64,000 nucleotides of DNA from Glossina fuscipes. Lineage: Eukaryota > Arthropoda > Insecta > Diptera > Glossinidae. Of this stretch, positions 1 to 18,252 are shown piece by piece. The translations under genes and the position numbers were made by a program. The notes beneath the pieces are model-generated. The model ran no database searches. It saw nothing but the letters and a program-made list of their open reading frames with translations, and was not told the origin of the DNA. Within the stretch, counting starts at the first letter, position 1, and every line of letters starts with the position of its first letter. The stretch spans positions 5,021,757-5,085,756 of the forward strand of contig NW_023998433.1 in NCBI RefSeq assembly GCF_014805625.2, written 5' to 3'.

Positions 1-1006
1 GTTCGCCGACTGACAAAAAAAATAACTAAATATATACATGGAGTCAAATGTCCTAAGTAAGCCAGAAATGAGAATTAAAAATTGTTTTTTTTTTGTGCTT
101 ATTCCTTACGGTGAATAAAAAATAGTTAAAAAATAAGTAAAAACATTATAATCGGGCGAAGCCACCAATTAAATATTGTACACCACTTCGTCTAACACAG
201 ACAATCATTCGCATTTGGACAAATATATCAGAAATTGTAGATTATTTTCATGGAAAAGTACACTCTTTATAAAATTATAGCAAACTTAATTTACTTTTTA
301 AAGATTTGATTGTGTTTTTTCACTTTTCTTCGTCTGAAAAAACTACAAATTATACTTTAGAGTCATCGAAAGGTTTACTTTTCATTAGAGCTCATATAGA
401 CGGTAGGACCTAAGAAATAGACCTAAGTTATGCAACTTTCTTATGATCAAGTTTTATGCCTAATTGTTAATCTGCACCATTTCTCATCAAAAAATGTGTA
501 AAATTATACTATTTTGTCATAGAGCTTGCTATTCCTATTGTTTAGATGATCTAGCTTATTTGTGTGTTAAATTGGTATTATAGACTAATTTTCAAATCAT
601 CAAAAATTCAAATATTAAGAATTAGACCGTTTTTAAGGGCTTATTTAAGGGCTTATTTTTCATGAAAATCCAAATATGCGGTATTGTTCAAAAAATAGGC
701 TTACTTAATTTAAATTTGATACAGTTAAATTTTATATCAAATCTTCATCATTGCATATGAAGATTTAGTTTAGATAAGAAACTTTATAGGGGCCAAGCAA
801 CTTAAATATTTCGCAACAATCGAGTATTCCGAAATGCTATTAATTAGTGATTTTTGTTGGGAAATTTTGAAAATCGTAATAGAAAGATCTTTTTAAAGTA
901 AGGTGTTTCATGAGAAACAATGGCAAAAGTAGTCCAAACTTATCCATTTTTAACGGCTTTCGTTTTTGGGACAAAAATCGTTAGTGTACCAAGTTTCATC
1001 AATATA

Positions 1007-1491
1007 TTAGTTTGGGGAAAAAGAAATCCATTATTTTTATATGAACTNNNNNNNNNNNNNNNNNNNNNNNNNNNNNNNNNNNNNNNNNNNNNNNNNNNNN
1101 NNNNNNNNNNNNNNNNNNNNNNNNNNNNNNNNNNNNNNNNNNNNNNNNNNNNNNNNNNNNNNNNNNNNNNNNNNNNNNNNNNNNNNNNNNNNNNNNNNNN
1201 NNNNNNNNNNNNNNNNNNNNNNNNNNNNNNNNNNNNNNNNNNNNNNNNNNNNNNNNNNNNNNNNNNNNNNNNNNNNNNNNNNNNNNNNNNNNNNNNNNNN
1301 NNNNNNNNNNNNNNNNNNNNNNNNNNNNNNNNNNNNNNNNNNNNNNNNNNNNNNNNNNNNNNNNNNNNNNNNNNNNNNNNNNNNNNNNNNNNNNNNNNNN
1401 NNNNNNNNNNNNNNNNNNNNNNNNNNNNNNNNNNNNNNNNNNNNNNNGCCATCTACCGAAAAAATAATGGATTTCTTTTTCCCCAAACTAA
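1007..1491. mobile_element. mariner element with interior in assembly gap
   Basis: The left end at 1007-1038 and right end at about 1460-1491 are the same inverted terminal repeat as the complete mariner at 59831-61097, starting TTAGTTTGGGGAAAAAG. TA dinucleotides flank both sides (1005-1006 and 1492-1493). The interior is 400 Ns at 1048-1447. If it matches the complete copy, about 1.18 kb is missing rather than 400 bases. It inserted into a family A repeat. Orientation and transposase state cannot be seen. Confidence 0.85.
1048..1447. other. Assembly gap (400 Ns)
   Basis: A run of exactly 400 N characters. Open frames reported across it have no meaning. The flanks are the two ends of one mariner copy, so the gap probably arose because the repeat could not be assembled uniquely. 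Confidence 0.98.
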
Positions 1492-2564
1492 TATCAGAAA
1501 AATTGTGACGTGGAGCTTGAACACATGAATATATGATCGGACATTAGGCAGACAGACAATGTAATGATCACAAAATAATTCTTAATCGAAAAGGTGGGTT
1601 TATTTTAAGTTATTTTGGGTGTTGCATACATGCGTACAAATTTAATATGTGTTCTATAAGCGGCATAATCAATAAATTTGATATCCTTATCCGCACAATT
1701 TCAACTTAGCATAAAAAAAATTCGAGCATAAAAATGTTGTAAAAGTTGTAATTAATCAATCGACATACAATTATGTGCATTAATTTGAAAATTTGCTTAT
1801 TTTGTAAGGTGTTGAGTGAGGAATTTCGAAACATAGAGAAAAATTGATGGAGAGATCTTCAACAGTCTTTAAGCCACAAAGGAGCCCTTCTTACGAGGTA
1901 CCGGGAATGACTTTCAGTTCAAGAGTGACATTCAAGGAAATGAGTTAATCTAGTGTAGCAGCGTAGTCAAATGTATAGTGAAATGTAGCAATATTTTACA
2001 AATTTTTCCATTTATAAGGTTCTTTTCACTTTACAAACATTTGTGTAGACAAAGCTTCACACTATTCTAAATAAAATTTACAATCCCGTAGTACAAATTT
2101 AATTAAGGAATGTTATGAATGAACGCAATAAAGGAATTTTACGTAACACGATGTATGTGTGTCTGACATTTTTTCGTATGTTCCTATGATATTGTGCCCA
2201 TGGTTGAAGCCTTTACTCAAGTAAATAATGAAAAACGAAAGTTTATCACATAAAAAAAAATGTGTTTAGTTTTCAAATCACTGGATGACTGAACTGAAAC
2301 TGAGTAAGCAAAAGAAGTAAAAGAAATTTATTTGAATTTTGGCTAATATTGTTTGTTAAAGGACTTAAGCAAATTGCATTTGTTTTATGACGACTAATCT
2401 AGACGACTAATTTAGCCCATCGTACAAGACCCAATGAATAATAACGTCGATAGACTAACAAATCATTACTTTCGCATAGATTGCTTAAACATGAATTCAT
2501 GAAAATTCTCAGTAAAACTTTAATTCAATTTCTATCGTATACTTTGCAAAGTTATTAAAAAAAA

Positions 2565-2950
2565 AAACTAGTAAAAATACTATACTGGGTCATGGCTTAC
2601 AAATAAATATCTTATACCACCCTACAGTAATTCGTATATCGAACTTTCTAAATGAGTCGTTATATGGGAAATGTTCGATAAAGTGATCCGAATCGAGCTG
2701 TTAATCAATAAAGTGCGTCGTTGGCGCAAAGTACGTCACTGTACCAAATTTTATCAAAATATTTCAAAAATTACTGGCTGTAAGTTAAACACAAGAAAAT
2801 AAGTTAGCCAGGCAGACAGAGCGACAGACAAGCGTAGATCGGCGTAATAAAAGATGGGTCTTACTCAAGTTCTTCAGGGTGTTGCATACATCTGCAAAAA
2901 CTTATACCTTAATGTACGCTTGTACCACATGTGGAGTAGGGTATGAAAAT
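2565..2950 (+). repeat. Dispersed repeat family A, copy 2
   Basis: It begins near AACTAGTAAAAATAC and runs through the shared core (CACTGTACCAAATTTTATC; GACAGACAAGCGTAGATCGG; GGGTGTTGCATACATCTGC) to GTAGGGTATGAAAAT. The outer ends carry a short inverted motif (TACCACCCTAC against GTAGGGTA), as in other copies. No coding capacity is visible. Confidence 0.7.
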
Positions 2951-3599
2951 GTCATAATGTTAAATTCTTTTTTGTTGTAATCACATTGTAACTAAATCAT
3001 TTTTAAAAAAAACATAAAAAAAAAAATTCAAAATTCCGCAGCAAAGCAAAGAATAAGTCAATGTAAGATCTGAATGAGTTAGAGTATGATCTTGTTTAGA
3101 TGATGTCAGTTTTTGTCCGGACGTAACAAACGCAAAGGAAGAGAGAATAATTCATATTGACTGTGGCTGTAAAAAAGGTTCTTTTGTTCTAATTGTGCAA
3201 GAAACAGATTTCATTTTAACAGAAAAATATTTTACGATACAAATTGCGTGGCAGTTTACTTAAACTGGAACTTTAATGTGACGCGTAAACAAGCGCCTGT
3301 ACATACATACATACACACATACATTCATTGTGCATAAATGTTGGATGTGTGCCTTGAATATAAAATTTTCAAATATTAAACCAATAATCGTTTTTCCATT
3401 TAACTATTTTTTATTTATTCATTTTATTATTTATTATTTATGAAACTCAGCTAAAATAAATTAGCAGCCGAATTCAATTGATTTTTAGAAATAAATCTTA
3501 TACTAATTAATATTAAAATTAAGAAGTAAAGAAAAAATAATAAAAAAATTAAAAAATAATTCACGTATAAATAAATTAGAAAGAAAAAAAACATGTACA

Positions 3600-5480
3600 C
3601 AATTAGCACAGAGGCACACCCGCAACTAGCACAGAACCAAATTGCAAGTGAATCCCAAAGCTATTGCAAACATGCAAAAGCTTGGCAACCGATAGCAGTA
3701 AACAACACAGGTTAATTTTCAAATTAAAGTGAGGTGGCGAAGTACGACATAAGTAAATCGCGCGTATTAGGCATGGTTGTTTTGATAGGTTTCTGCAAGC
3801 AACTTTAAACGGGTTAAACAGTTTATATATATATATTTGCATTAATTCATCTTAATGCAAATAAAGTGCCCAGAGAAGCGGTTAGGGGCATTAAAGCTTA
3901 TCTCACCTAGTAACGTGGACAAATCGAGTACCGTTAATTAAGTTAATTAAGAAGGAGACACCAAGAATAAATCTACGTTTCCAAGTTACGGTAAGGATGA
4001 CAGAAGCAACTTATTTTCGTAAGGAGACAAAGAGACAAGTGGGTCCCAACCCAAATTTCTAACGGCAAACTGCGAGAATTGTTTTTGAACGCATTCAATT
4101 CAATCTCCATAGTTCCTATAGGAAGAAGACCACACAACAGAAGCATAGCTAAGTATTGGTCTAACTAAGCACATGTATAGCCAGTCTTTTTGTAATGTAA
4201 CGATCCTTAAGCTCTTTGGACCACCTTTTAATGAACCTGGCTTTACTTAAAGGGAATTCAATTTGCAAATTAAAACGTAATCTTTGATCGAATAGAACTC
4301 CTAAATCGATGAATGAATCTACGTTTGCCAATTTTTGTGTATTGAATCACTTTTTCTTTCAGAACGAAAGTTTCTTGCATGTATGTAGATTTAATTTCAT
4401 AAAATTTAGTGAGTGCCATGTGACCAAATTATTTAAGTCGGTTTGAAACTAATACGATTGCGATTTCAAGGACAGAGAAGAAAACAGTTTAATATCGTCA
4501 GCTTACATTAATATATAGCTGGATTTAACCGCCGGGTGGCGATCATTAATTGATTAAATATAAGGGGTCTTAAGTGGCTGTCTTGAGGGACGCCAGACGT
4601 CACGGGAAATTCATGCAAGATGAGGAATGTAAAAAGAACATTGAATGATCTGTTATGCAGACAAGAGCTTATTCAGTTCACTAAGTACAAAGGGAATCCA
4701 GAGGCCTGGAGTTTGAAGATCAATAAGTTATGGTTAACTAAGTTAAACGCTTGGCTGTAATCTATATATACGTCGTCCGTGGGAGAACCACTAAAAAAAA
4801 TTTTGAAACAAGAAATTCGTAATCCTTGTTCGTCTGTTCACAAAACCTTGCGGGAGTAGAGAAATATTAGATTTGCTAGCAAAAGCTAAATGCTGAGTAA
4901 CAATTCTCTCAACAAATTTAGGTAAGGCACTCAACTTGGCAATGCCCCTATATTTCTCTAAGGACACTACTCTTGCAACGCAAAGGGAAAAGACTTGATT
5001 TCAAGGACTGGTTAAAAATCTTTGAAATAACATCAGAACTCGTTCGAGTATGATTTGGGCATACATAATGAAATGGCTTTAGAGCTCAAACCCTGTAAAA
5101 CCACATTTTCTGAAATGACCAAGTTGGGAACTGAAACCGAGCAAGTTATAAGTTACGGATATTTAAGGATTAAATCGTAATCGGCAGTTAAAATATTTTG
5201 TCGGAAGTATTCAGCAAAGAGGTTTGAGGCTTCAATATTATCGGAGGACTCGGAATCATTGAAAAAAACCTACAAGGGATATATGGAGATTTTTATTTTT
5301 GACTTGACAAACTTATAAAAATATTTAGGATTAACAAGCAGTGAGGAGTTTATCAGCAGAAGATATCTGCAATAACATTGGTGGTTGAAATAATTAAATC
5401 AAAGTCTTGCAGAAGAATAAGCGATATAGTCATAAGATGAACCACATTTCAAAATTCCCAGCAGAAAAATCGAGCATAAT
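3600..5480 (-). pseudogene. Decayed non-LTR retrotransposon (reverse transcriptase remnant)
   Basis: Reading the minus strand gives broken reverse-transcriptase motifs in the right order. About 4722-4765 encodes DYSQAFNLVNH (normally FSKAFDSVNH). About 4547-4600 encodes SGVPQDSHLRPLIFN (normally SGVPQGSxLGPLLF). 4485-4505 encodes ADDIKLFSS, where the tyrosine of the catalytic YADD box has become a TAA stop at 4503-4505. A line QTDLNNLVTWHSLNFMKLNL follows downstream on that strand. Many other stops and frameshifts interrupt it, so it is long dead. The motifs fit the Jockey/CR1-like group of non-LTR elements; the clade is not resolved and the borders are approximate. The 79-codon minus-strand ORF at 3603-3842 lies at its 3' end and is probably part of it. 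Confidence 0.7.
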
Positions 5481-5733
5481 GTGTGAAAGATAGGATTTAT
5501 TAAAATAAAAATATTTATTTGAGGAAGTTGGATTTGACACATTAGAATGGTTCAACCGACCATCGCGTCTGTAATGGGAGGAAATGAAAATTGCTGGATG
5601 ATACGAATCCTCAGGTAAACTAAAAGGTGGACAATTAAAGTTGTGTGTCGCTGTTGCTTACTGTCGCGCAGTGGTTATAAATATAAATAAAATTATTTAC
5701 AACCTAACCTAATCTAAATAATTTGCTACGACG

Positions 5734-5951
5734 TCTTCGAAATGCAAACAAAATCAAGTCGTTTTTAACTTAATGCCGAAACGTCTTAATCCTTCCAATT
5801 GCATTGGTTGAAGATACAAATAAATCTGCTGAGATGTTAAGAAACGTTTCTTTAAATTCATTCGCCTCGTTGGCGGGTAGCGAAGGCTACGAGGGTTTCG
5901 AAATGCAAACAAAATCAAGTCCCAATTTAACTTAATGTCAAAAGTTTTTAA
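5734..5951. repeat. Direct repeat, two ~57-bp units
   Basis: A unit at about 5734-5791 containing TTCGAAATGCAAACAAAATC recurs at about 5896-5951 with a few differences, separated by about 105 bp that includes GCCTCGTTGGCGGGTAGCG. It looks like an old duplication next to the non-LTR remnant. No function is apparent. Confidence 0.55.
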
Positions 5952-7516
5952 TATCCATCCATATGATTTTAAATAAAGACTACATTTGTATTATATAATT
6001 ATACTTGAATTAATTTCTTTCGCGTAACGCTTAAACAAGTTATTTCTAATGACTATCCGGCCGCAGGTATTTGTTTTGAATAAAACACAAAAGATTATGT
6101 CGCGGCATTTATTTCATTTTCCTTTCTCGGTTTAAGCCGCTTAGTGTTTTGGTGATATAATTGACAGTAATAAAGAAACGGTATTTGCTTCAACAGCACT
6201 TGCAAATTACTGGGGCTACTCGCTATATCTTTCTCCCCATTCTTCTCTAAACGACGCTATAACAAATATATAGGTGGCACCTCCTCCTAAGCATTTGGTC
6301 ATACATACATGTGTATATGAATAAAAAATAAAACTAAATTTTTTTTAATTGCTTTCCGATTACATCAATTTTACATGGGCTCGCACAAATAAAACACTCG
6401 TTATAATTGTCCTAGTAAGCAGACATTTAAGGATTATTTGAGAAAACTCGGCATCGCACACGTAAACGTTGTAACGTTTTGTAAACGTTGTCGCGATACT
6501 AGGAGAGTTAACTGCGAGAGCGCAGCAGAATCTTAACGCGTGAAACAGTCCAGCTAATCTTGGTGTAACATTTGAACGACTGCGACTTGAAGTTTTGACA
6601 AAAGGGCATAGCGGGCCATACACTGTTTGAAAGGCATCATGTTATTATAAACGGAAACTTGGCGAGGCTCGATTCTAATGAAAAACTTTATATCTGCTAT
6701 TCTGGAAAAATCACCATATTCAGCTTATTATTTCTCCGTGAATTTTGTTGCTGCTTTACTTATTACAAGTAAGGTGGCCTTTATAACAAACGATGACTCA
6801 CGTGTGGGACATACCGTCTTAGGTAGTTATAAATTATATCCACCAATGAAGGCTGATAATTGTATGAAAGGCTTGTTTTTCCATTTGTAATATTTAGAAA
6901 TAATACACACAAAGTGCACACAGTGGATCTGCTTACAACGCCTTGGACTTGTTCCGTGTTATATAAATCCATGTTCTACGAGTCACTTAGATCACACGAG
7001 TTCACACCCTAAAACGATTAACTTACTCGGTATATAAATTTGTCTAAAAATCAAACTTAAAACACTGCATGACAACAATTTTTATGATAGTTCACTAATA
7101 AATATTACTTCTCAGAAGAGAGAAAGAGAGAGAAATATATAAAAAATCTTCAAGATATATTTTCTGTCTCCTTCTTTTGTCATGTTATAGGAGCCTATTT
7201 TAGCGTGTTATACGAACACGGTCACAATTTTTCTGCCGTGTTGTACGAATCAGTCTTATAAGAAACACGTATTATGAAGTAATCTGCTGCACATTCTCGA
7301 CGAGAATAGATTCTGATTTAATAATATCTACGTGAGTAAAGTTTCGAACTACTTTGAAATACAACTCATTTACTTCTACTTAACCTAAGATAGTCGATTA
7401 AGGCTGAATACGAAGGTCATTTATAAGTAAGCTGAGGATAAGCGCTAGGGTATAAAAAAAAACAAATCACAATAAATCAGAGATTATTGGCGAAAAATGA
7501 TTTGTTTTTTTTGCTT
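5952..7516. other. Intergenic stretch, no supported gene
   Basis: AT-rich DNA. A less AT-rich patch around 6470-6640 has an 87-codon minus-strand frame (6360-6623) with no recognisable domain and no splice context that would support it. It may be upstream or promoter DNA of the gene starting at 8203, but nothing in the sequence proves that. Confidence 0.4.
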
Positions 7517-7695
7517 TATCTGCCTGAGTGGCCGAAAGCGAGGAATTTCGGCTAGCAACTCAATGCTCGTGGATTCGAATCCCGGATGCTGTAGAGTTTT
7601 TAATAAAAGTCGATAGTTTGAGATGCTAGTGCTTTAAGAGTTTAGTCTTCGAATTTATTTCTTTGGTGAAATTAATATTAATAATAATAATAAAC
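7517..7695 (+). mobile_element. tRNA-derived SINE, copy 1
   Basis: The head resembles a class II (Ser/Leu-like) tRNA. It has an A-box-like TGAGTGGCCGAAAGCG at about 7525-7540 and a B-box-like GGATTCGAATCCC at about 7571-7583. A non-tRNA body follows (GATGCTAGTGCTTTAAGAG, then GAATTTATTTCTTTGGTGAA) and a tail of AAT/ATA triplets at about 7673-7694. Imperfect flanking repeats (TTTTTTTGCTTTA before, TTCTTTTGCTCTA after) look like a target-site duplication. The same architecture recurs at 16.1, 30.5 (minus) and 62.3 kb. It is too long and divergent in the acceptor stem to be a working tRNA gene. Confidence 0.75.
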
Positions 7696-8036
7696 TTCTT
7701 TTGCTCTAAAGAAAAATTGAAAAAAATTCGAAAAAATTTGAAAAGGTGTATAAAATTTTATTAAGACAACATTTTAAGAAAAATGTTATTTCGATTTGCA
7801 CTTTCTTTCAGCTTTAAATTCAAATGAACTACAACTTCTACGTGCGTATAATGTCAACAACAGCTGTTGCTGTTGTAATGTTGAAAGTAATTGTTCAACA
7901 TTATTTTTCAAGCGCTTACCAAAGTCTGCTAAATATCTGATGTTTATGCAATCGTCGGATTGATTGTAAAAAACAACGAAAACAACGGGGAAAAGAAACT
8001 AATTGCAAAACTGCCCACGTCAGTGTGAATAAACCG

Positions 8037-8150
8037 AATAACAGCAACAGCAACAGCACCAGCAACAGCACCAGTAATAACAACAAAACCAACAACAGCA
8101 GCCGTAACAATCAGAAAAATAAAGCTATCAACAACAACAACAACAACGTC
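8037..8150 (+). repeat. AAC/AGC-rich low-complexity tract in probable 5' UTR
   Basis: Runs of AACAGC and AACAAC triplets lie 50-160 bases upstream of the ATG at 8203. Triplet tracts of this kind are common in fly untranslated leaders. The overlapping 67-codon frame begins with GTG, not ATG, and encodes only Asn/Ser-rich repeats, so it is taken as untranslated leader or promoter-proximal DNA of the downstream gene. Confidence 0.55.
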
Positions 8151-8202
8151 GTCAACCATAGTAGTAACTATAATATTGAAACTAATAAAAATAAAAAGAG
8201 AA

Positions 8203-14938
<6,736 letters not shown>

Positions 14939-16129
14939 TTTAATCCGTACATTGTCATAAGCATAGATATGTACAAGCATATACATGCATGCGTTTATTT
15001 TTTTATTAACATATACAGGATTAAAATATATACTATGCTCAGTATACTGCAAATGTACATAAACACACCCTAGAGACAAGTAAAAAGAAGATTATATACA
15101 TCTTTTCGGATCTTCGATAAAAATTGTGTTATGTTTCTTACAAAATTTAAATGTGTTTTGTAGACGCTCGATTGTAGTCGGTTCACATACAGTTTTGTTA
15201 AATATTTGCAACATACTTTATAATTAGTTTTATAATAATTTAAGTCGATCCAATGTAATCTTTCCAACTATATTCTAAAGATTTTTTTACGAGAATTTTT
15301 TCTTTTCGATGTCTTACTTTCGAAATTATGTAGTTATGGCGTGTATATCCGTACGTGGAATCTATTTATTTTCAAACGCAACATCAATAATCAAATAAAG
15401 CTCCGTTCTCAATTTCTCTTTTTAGAAACTTGAAACATTCCAACAATTGTTTCAAAGAGAAGGATATGTCAATTTAAAGCGCTTATAAATTTCCAAACCG
15501 ACTAATGAAATATACCTGTCTTTGATGCACATTTTTTTTCTTTTTTTTCATAAATATTTACTTTCTTGGCCGACTAAACTGTCTGCTCGTGGATAGAAAC
15601 CAAGAACAGAAAATGTAGATTGATGGATACAATCTAATATTAAATAATAATATAGTAATAATATTAAACGCAAAGACGATGTGATGAACACTTAGTTGAG
15701 AGATCACTTTGTTAAAGTAATTCTCTTCATTTCTGCTGCTTATTTAATCACTTTCTCAAAATTGTTTTTCTTTAGCTAAAGTACGTGAACGCATTTAGTA
15801 GTTTATGAAAACTTTTAGAAAATAAGTTCTAATTTCAACTCCTTAAATATAGTTTCACTTTTCGGTAGGGATTTTTACTTACCCATCAAATTATTTGTGT
15901 ATTTTAAAGGAATCAAAACTAATTGAGTTAATAAAGGCATTATGAGCAAGTTCGTTGGTTTCTTTTTTTCCAAGTAGAGAACACTTAGCACGAACATTTC
16001 ATTTTTTCAGTACCCAGGTTTCCCCAAAAATTAGTAATTAATGAAACTTGAAATATTTGTACAGTTTGCTTGATGGATTCCGTACAAAATTCGTTCCAAT
16101 AAGCAAGACGTAATAATCTTTTAATATTT
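14939..16129. other. 3' UTR and intergenic DNA without gene
   Basis: AT-rich DNA after the DUF1295 gene. Short minus-strand frames at 14828-15079 and 15070-15267 have no coding features and overlap the real coding strand or its 3' UTR. Confidence 0.5.
15394..15399 (+). terminator. Candidate polyadenylation signal AATAAA
   Basis: AATAAA lies 458 nt after the distal TGA of the DUF1295 gene, within AT-rich DNA. It is a plausible 3' end for that transcript, but the hexamer is common in this base composition. Confidence 0.35.
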
Positions 16130-16313
16130 CTATGCATGAGTAGCCGAGTAGACGAAAGGATCGCAATTAACAACTCAACAGTTGTGGGTTCAAATCTCAA
16201 GTGTGGCAGAGTTTTCAGTAAAACGGATTATACGATCATTAATCCGGCAGTCTTTAAATCCTTACTTTGTAAACTTATTAACAAAATATACAGACAATAA
16301 ATAAATAAACAAT
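16130..16313 (+). mobile_element. tRNA-derived SINE, copy 2 (diverged)
   Basis: The A-box-like GAGTAGCCGAGTAGACG at about 16137-16153 and the B-box-like GGGTTCAAATCTC at about 16187-16199 have the spacing seen in the other copies. GTGTGGCAGAGTTTTC follows, as at 62.3 kb. The body is more diverged and the tail is AATAAATAAATAAAC. An AATATT(T)CT motif on both sides may be a worn target-site duplication. Confidence 0.6.
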
Positions 16314-16797
16314 TCTATCCAATATTCTAGAGGAAATATAAATATAAAACGCCTAATCAGTTTTACAAGTAAACCATGTTTCTGCCGGCAATATTCGCTT
16401 CGCCTCGAATATTTTAAACTACCCTTTAATAAAATTCTATAAAGTTTGAAAAGACACCATAATTCACGGATTTTGCCTGAACTACACTTGCCAAATCTTC
16501 AACTTAAGTACTTATTTCTTTGTACGGTCAGACTTAGTTCAATTCTTTATATATGGATGAAAAGTTGTTAAAGATTGCATCCTTGATAATTATAAATTAA
16601 TATATTAAGAAAAGAAAGGAGAAAAAGATTGATTTTAATTGAATAGCGCAATTCATGAATGTGAATGAATTTCACAGTCAGCATTTGACCAAAAACATAT
16701 CAAAAAGTAATCCCAAACTTGTGTTAAACCCAAAATGGTTAGATTTATATGAGAATAGATATCGTTTTCTAAAGTATAAATACATAACACATTATAT

Positions 16798-16882
16798 ATA
16801 TGTATATATATATATATATACATAAAAATATAAACGTAACATAATTATAACAATATAATGCATATATATATATATATAATAT
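16798..16882. repeat. AT dinucleotide microsatellites
   Basis: Two runs of TATATATA-type sequence at about 16798-16820 and 16863-16882, directly left of a family A copy. Confidence 0.7.
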
Positions 16883-16887
16883 ATAAG

Positions 16888-17202
16888 CTGGCAACACATT
16901 AGTGGGACGTTGCCCACCATTAAATACCCTACATGGCTTCGCTTAATACTAAGGTTTTACATAAAGAATGATCGAAAAAGTTGTCCGATATGAAGCATTT
17001 GCAATAGCTTTCGTTTTTCATTAAAATATCTAAAAGATTGCTATCTGTAAGTTGAACACAGGAAAACAAAACGGAGAGAGGGACAGACAACCTTATCGGT
17101 ACAATAAAAGTTGAGTCAAACTCAAGTCCTTCTGGGTGTTGCACACATCCACGCAAACTTAAGATACTCTTATGCCGCAAGTGGCGTAGGGTATAAAAAA
17201 TA
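16888..17202 (+). repeat. Dispersed repeat family A, copy 4
   Basis: The short form of the family. GGGACGTTGCCCACCATTAA is followed by ATACCCTAC, and the copy ends in GTAGGGTATAAAAAA. ATACCCTAC and GTAGGGTAT are inverted complements, so the element has about 9-bp terminal inverted repeats. It carries the usual internal GGGACAGACAACCTTATCGG and GGGTGTTGCACACATCC. Confidence 0.72.
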
Positions 17203-17536
17203 ATATGTGTTAAAAAGAAGTGCCAAAATATAACTGTAAATATGCATGCGTACCAAGGTATTTCAAATCTATTATTAATTTAAATTGATTATTTCTGATA
17301 GATATGTGTACATATATATAGTAGTGCTCGCATGTATTTTGATCAGTATCATCTATTGGCAAAAATGATATAGTAATGCGACGGCTCATTAAACACAACA
17401 GTTAAGTTCGATGATTTTAAATTTTTTCTATATAAAATAACAGTTTTCCATTTAATATTATTGAGTTATTTAGTGTATATCAGCGCTAATGCTCAAAATT
17501 ATATATTCGACATTCGTTACTTTTGTTGTTTGATTT

Positions 17537-18252
17537 GAACAAAGGCGAAGCCCCTTTTAGAAGCTTGTGGTAATGCTACTTCATCACATCCCAATTGTTG
17601 GTTTGTCAACAATTTAAAAGCGGCGATTTTGATATCAGTAAGAAAGAATGGCCTGGAGGAAGAAAAAATGTTAAAGACAATGATTTGCAAGACTTATTGA
17701 ACCATAATGCACCTCAAGCTCTCAAAAAATTTTCTAACAGCTTAGCAGTTGATGAATTAAATGTTTCTAAATAGTTACCTGCGTTGGGAAAGATCGAAAA
17801 GTGGCCGAAAAGAAAGGACATTTTTCTGTAATTGACGATCAAAAGTGGATCTACTACAACAATCCCAAGCGAATAAAGTCATGGATTAGTCCAGGAGAAC
17901 CGTCGACATCGAAGCGAAATATTCGTGGTCACACAGTTTTGCCTCTTGCATGATAACGCTCAGCTATACGATGCAAGAATTGTCAAGGACATACTGTCGT
18001 AGCGCGAATGGGAAATTTAATTGCACCCAGGGTACTCACCACACTTACCGTCTTGTGATTACCACTACTTCATGTATATGCACCATGGCTTGGCTGGCAC
18101 GCGGTTTTGAAATGTTAAAGAAACGCGAAATTGGGTCGATGATCGGACCGCTGCCGAACCAATATCGTTCTTTCGACTCCATATTGCCTATGGCCATATT
18201 GCCAGAAAGATGGGAGAAAGTTGGAGTAAACGATGAAAAATATTTTGATTAA
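17537..18252 (+). pseudogene. mariner transposase pseudogene (mellifera-like)
   Basis: Conceptual reading across frames gives ordered mariner pieces: FKSGDFDIS at about 17614, KWIYYNNPKR at about 17841-17870 (frame-shifted), SWISPGEPSTSKRNIRG, LHDNA at about 17944-17960, and a C-terminus ILPERWEKVGVNDEKYFD just before TAA at 18250-18252. These match the mellifera subfamily in wording and order. The region that should hold the middle of the catalytic domain between the first and second acidic residues is deleted, and there are several stops and frameshifts. The 100-codon frame at 17950-18252 is its last part. No matching terminal repeats were found. Confidence 0.75.

Larger units (their letters stand above)
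132..1660 (+). repeat. Dispersed repeat family A, copy 1 (long form, split by mariner)
   Basis: The left end (AAGTAAAAA, then a CGGGCGAAGCC hairpin-like stretch, then ATTAAATATTGTACACCAC) and the right part (TTTTGGGTGTTGCATACATG near 1615-1635) match the other family A copies at 2.6, 10.9, 16.9, 19.8 and 22.2 kb. The phrase GTGTACCAAGTTTCATCAA at 984-1002, shared by all copies, is cut by a mariner element. The stretch of about 700 bp between the left end and that phrase is longer than in most copies but resembles copy 5, so there appear to be a long and a short form. Confidence 0.6.

Noticed and set aside
940..1528. Four frames spanning the N run
   Set aside because: They are mostly undetermined residues; the readable ends are mariner terminal repeats.
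7520..7590. Functional tRNA gene
   Set aside because: Boxes A and B are present but the acceptor stem does not pair and the sequence continues into a SINE body and triplet tail; the other copies are equally degenerate.
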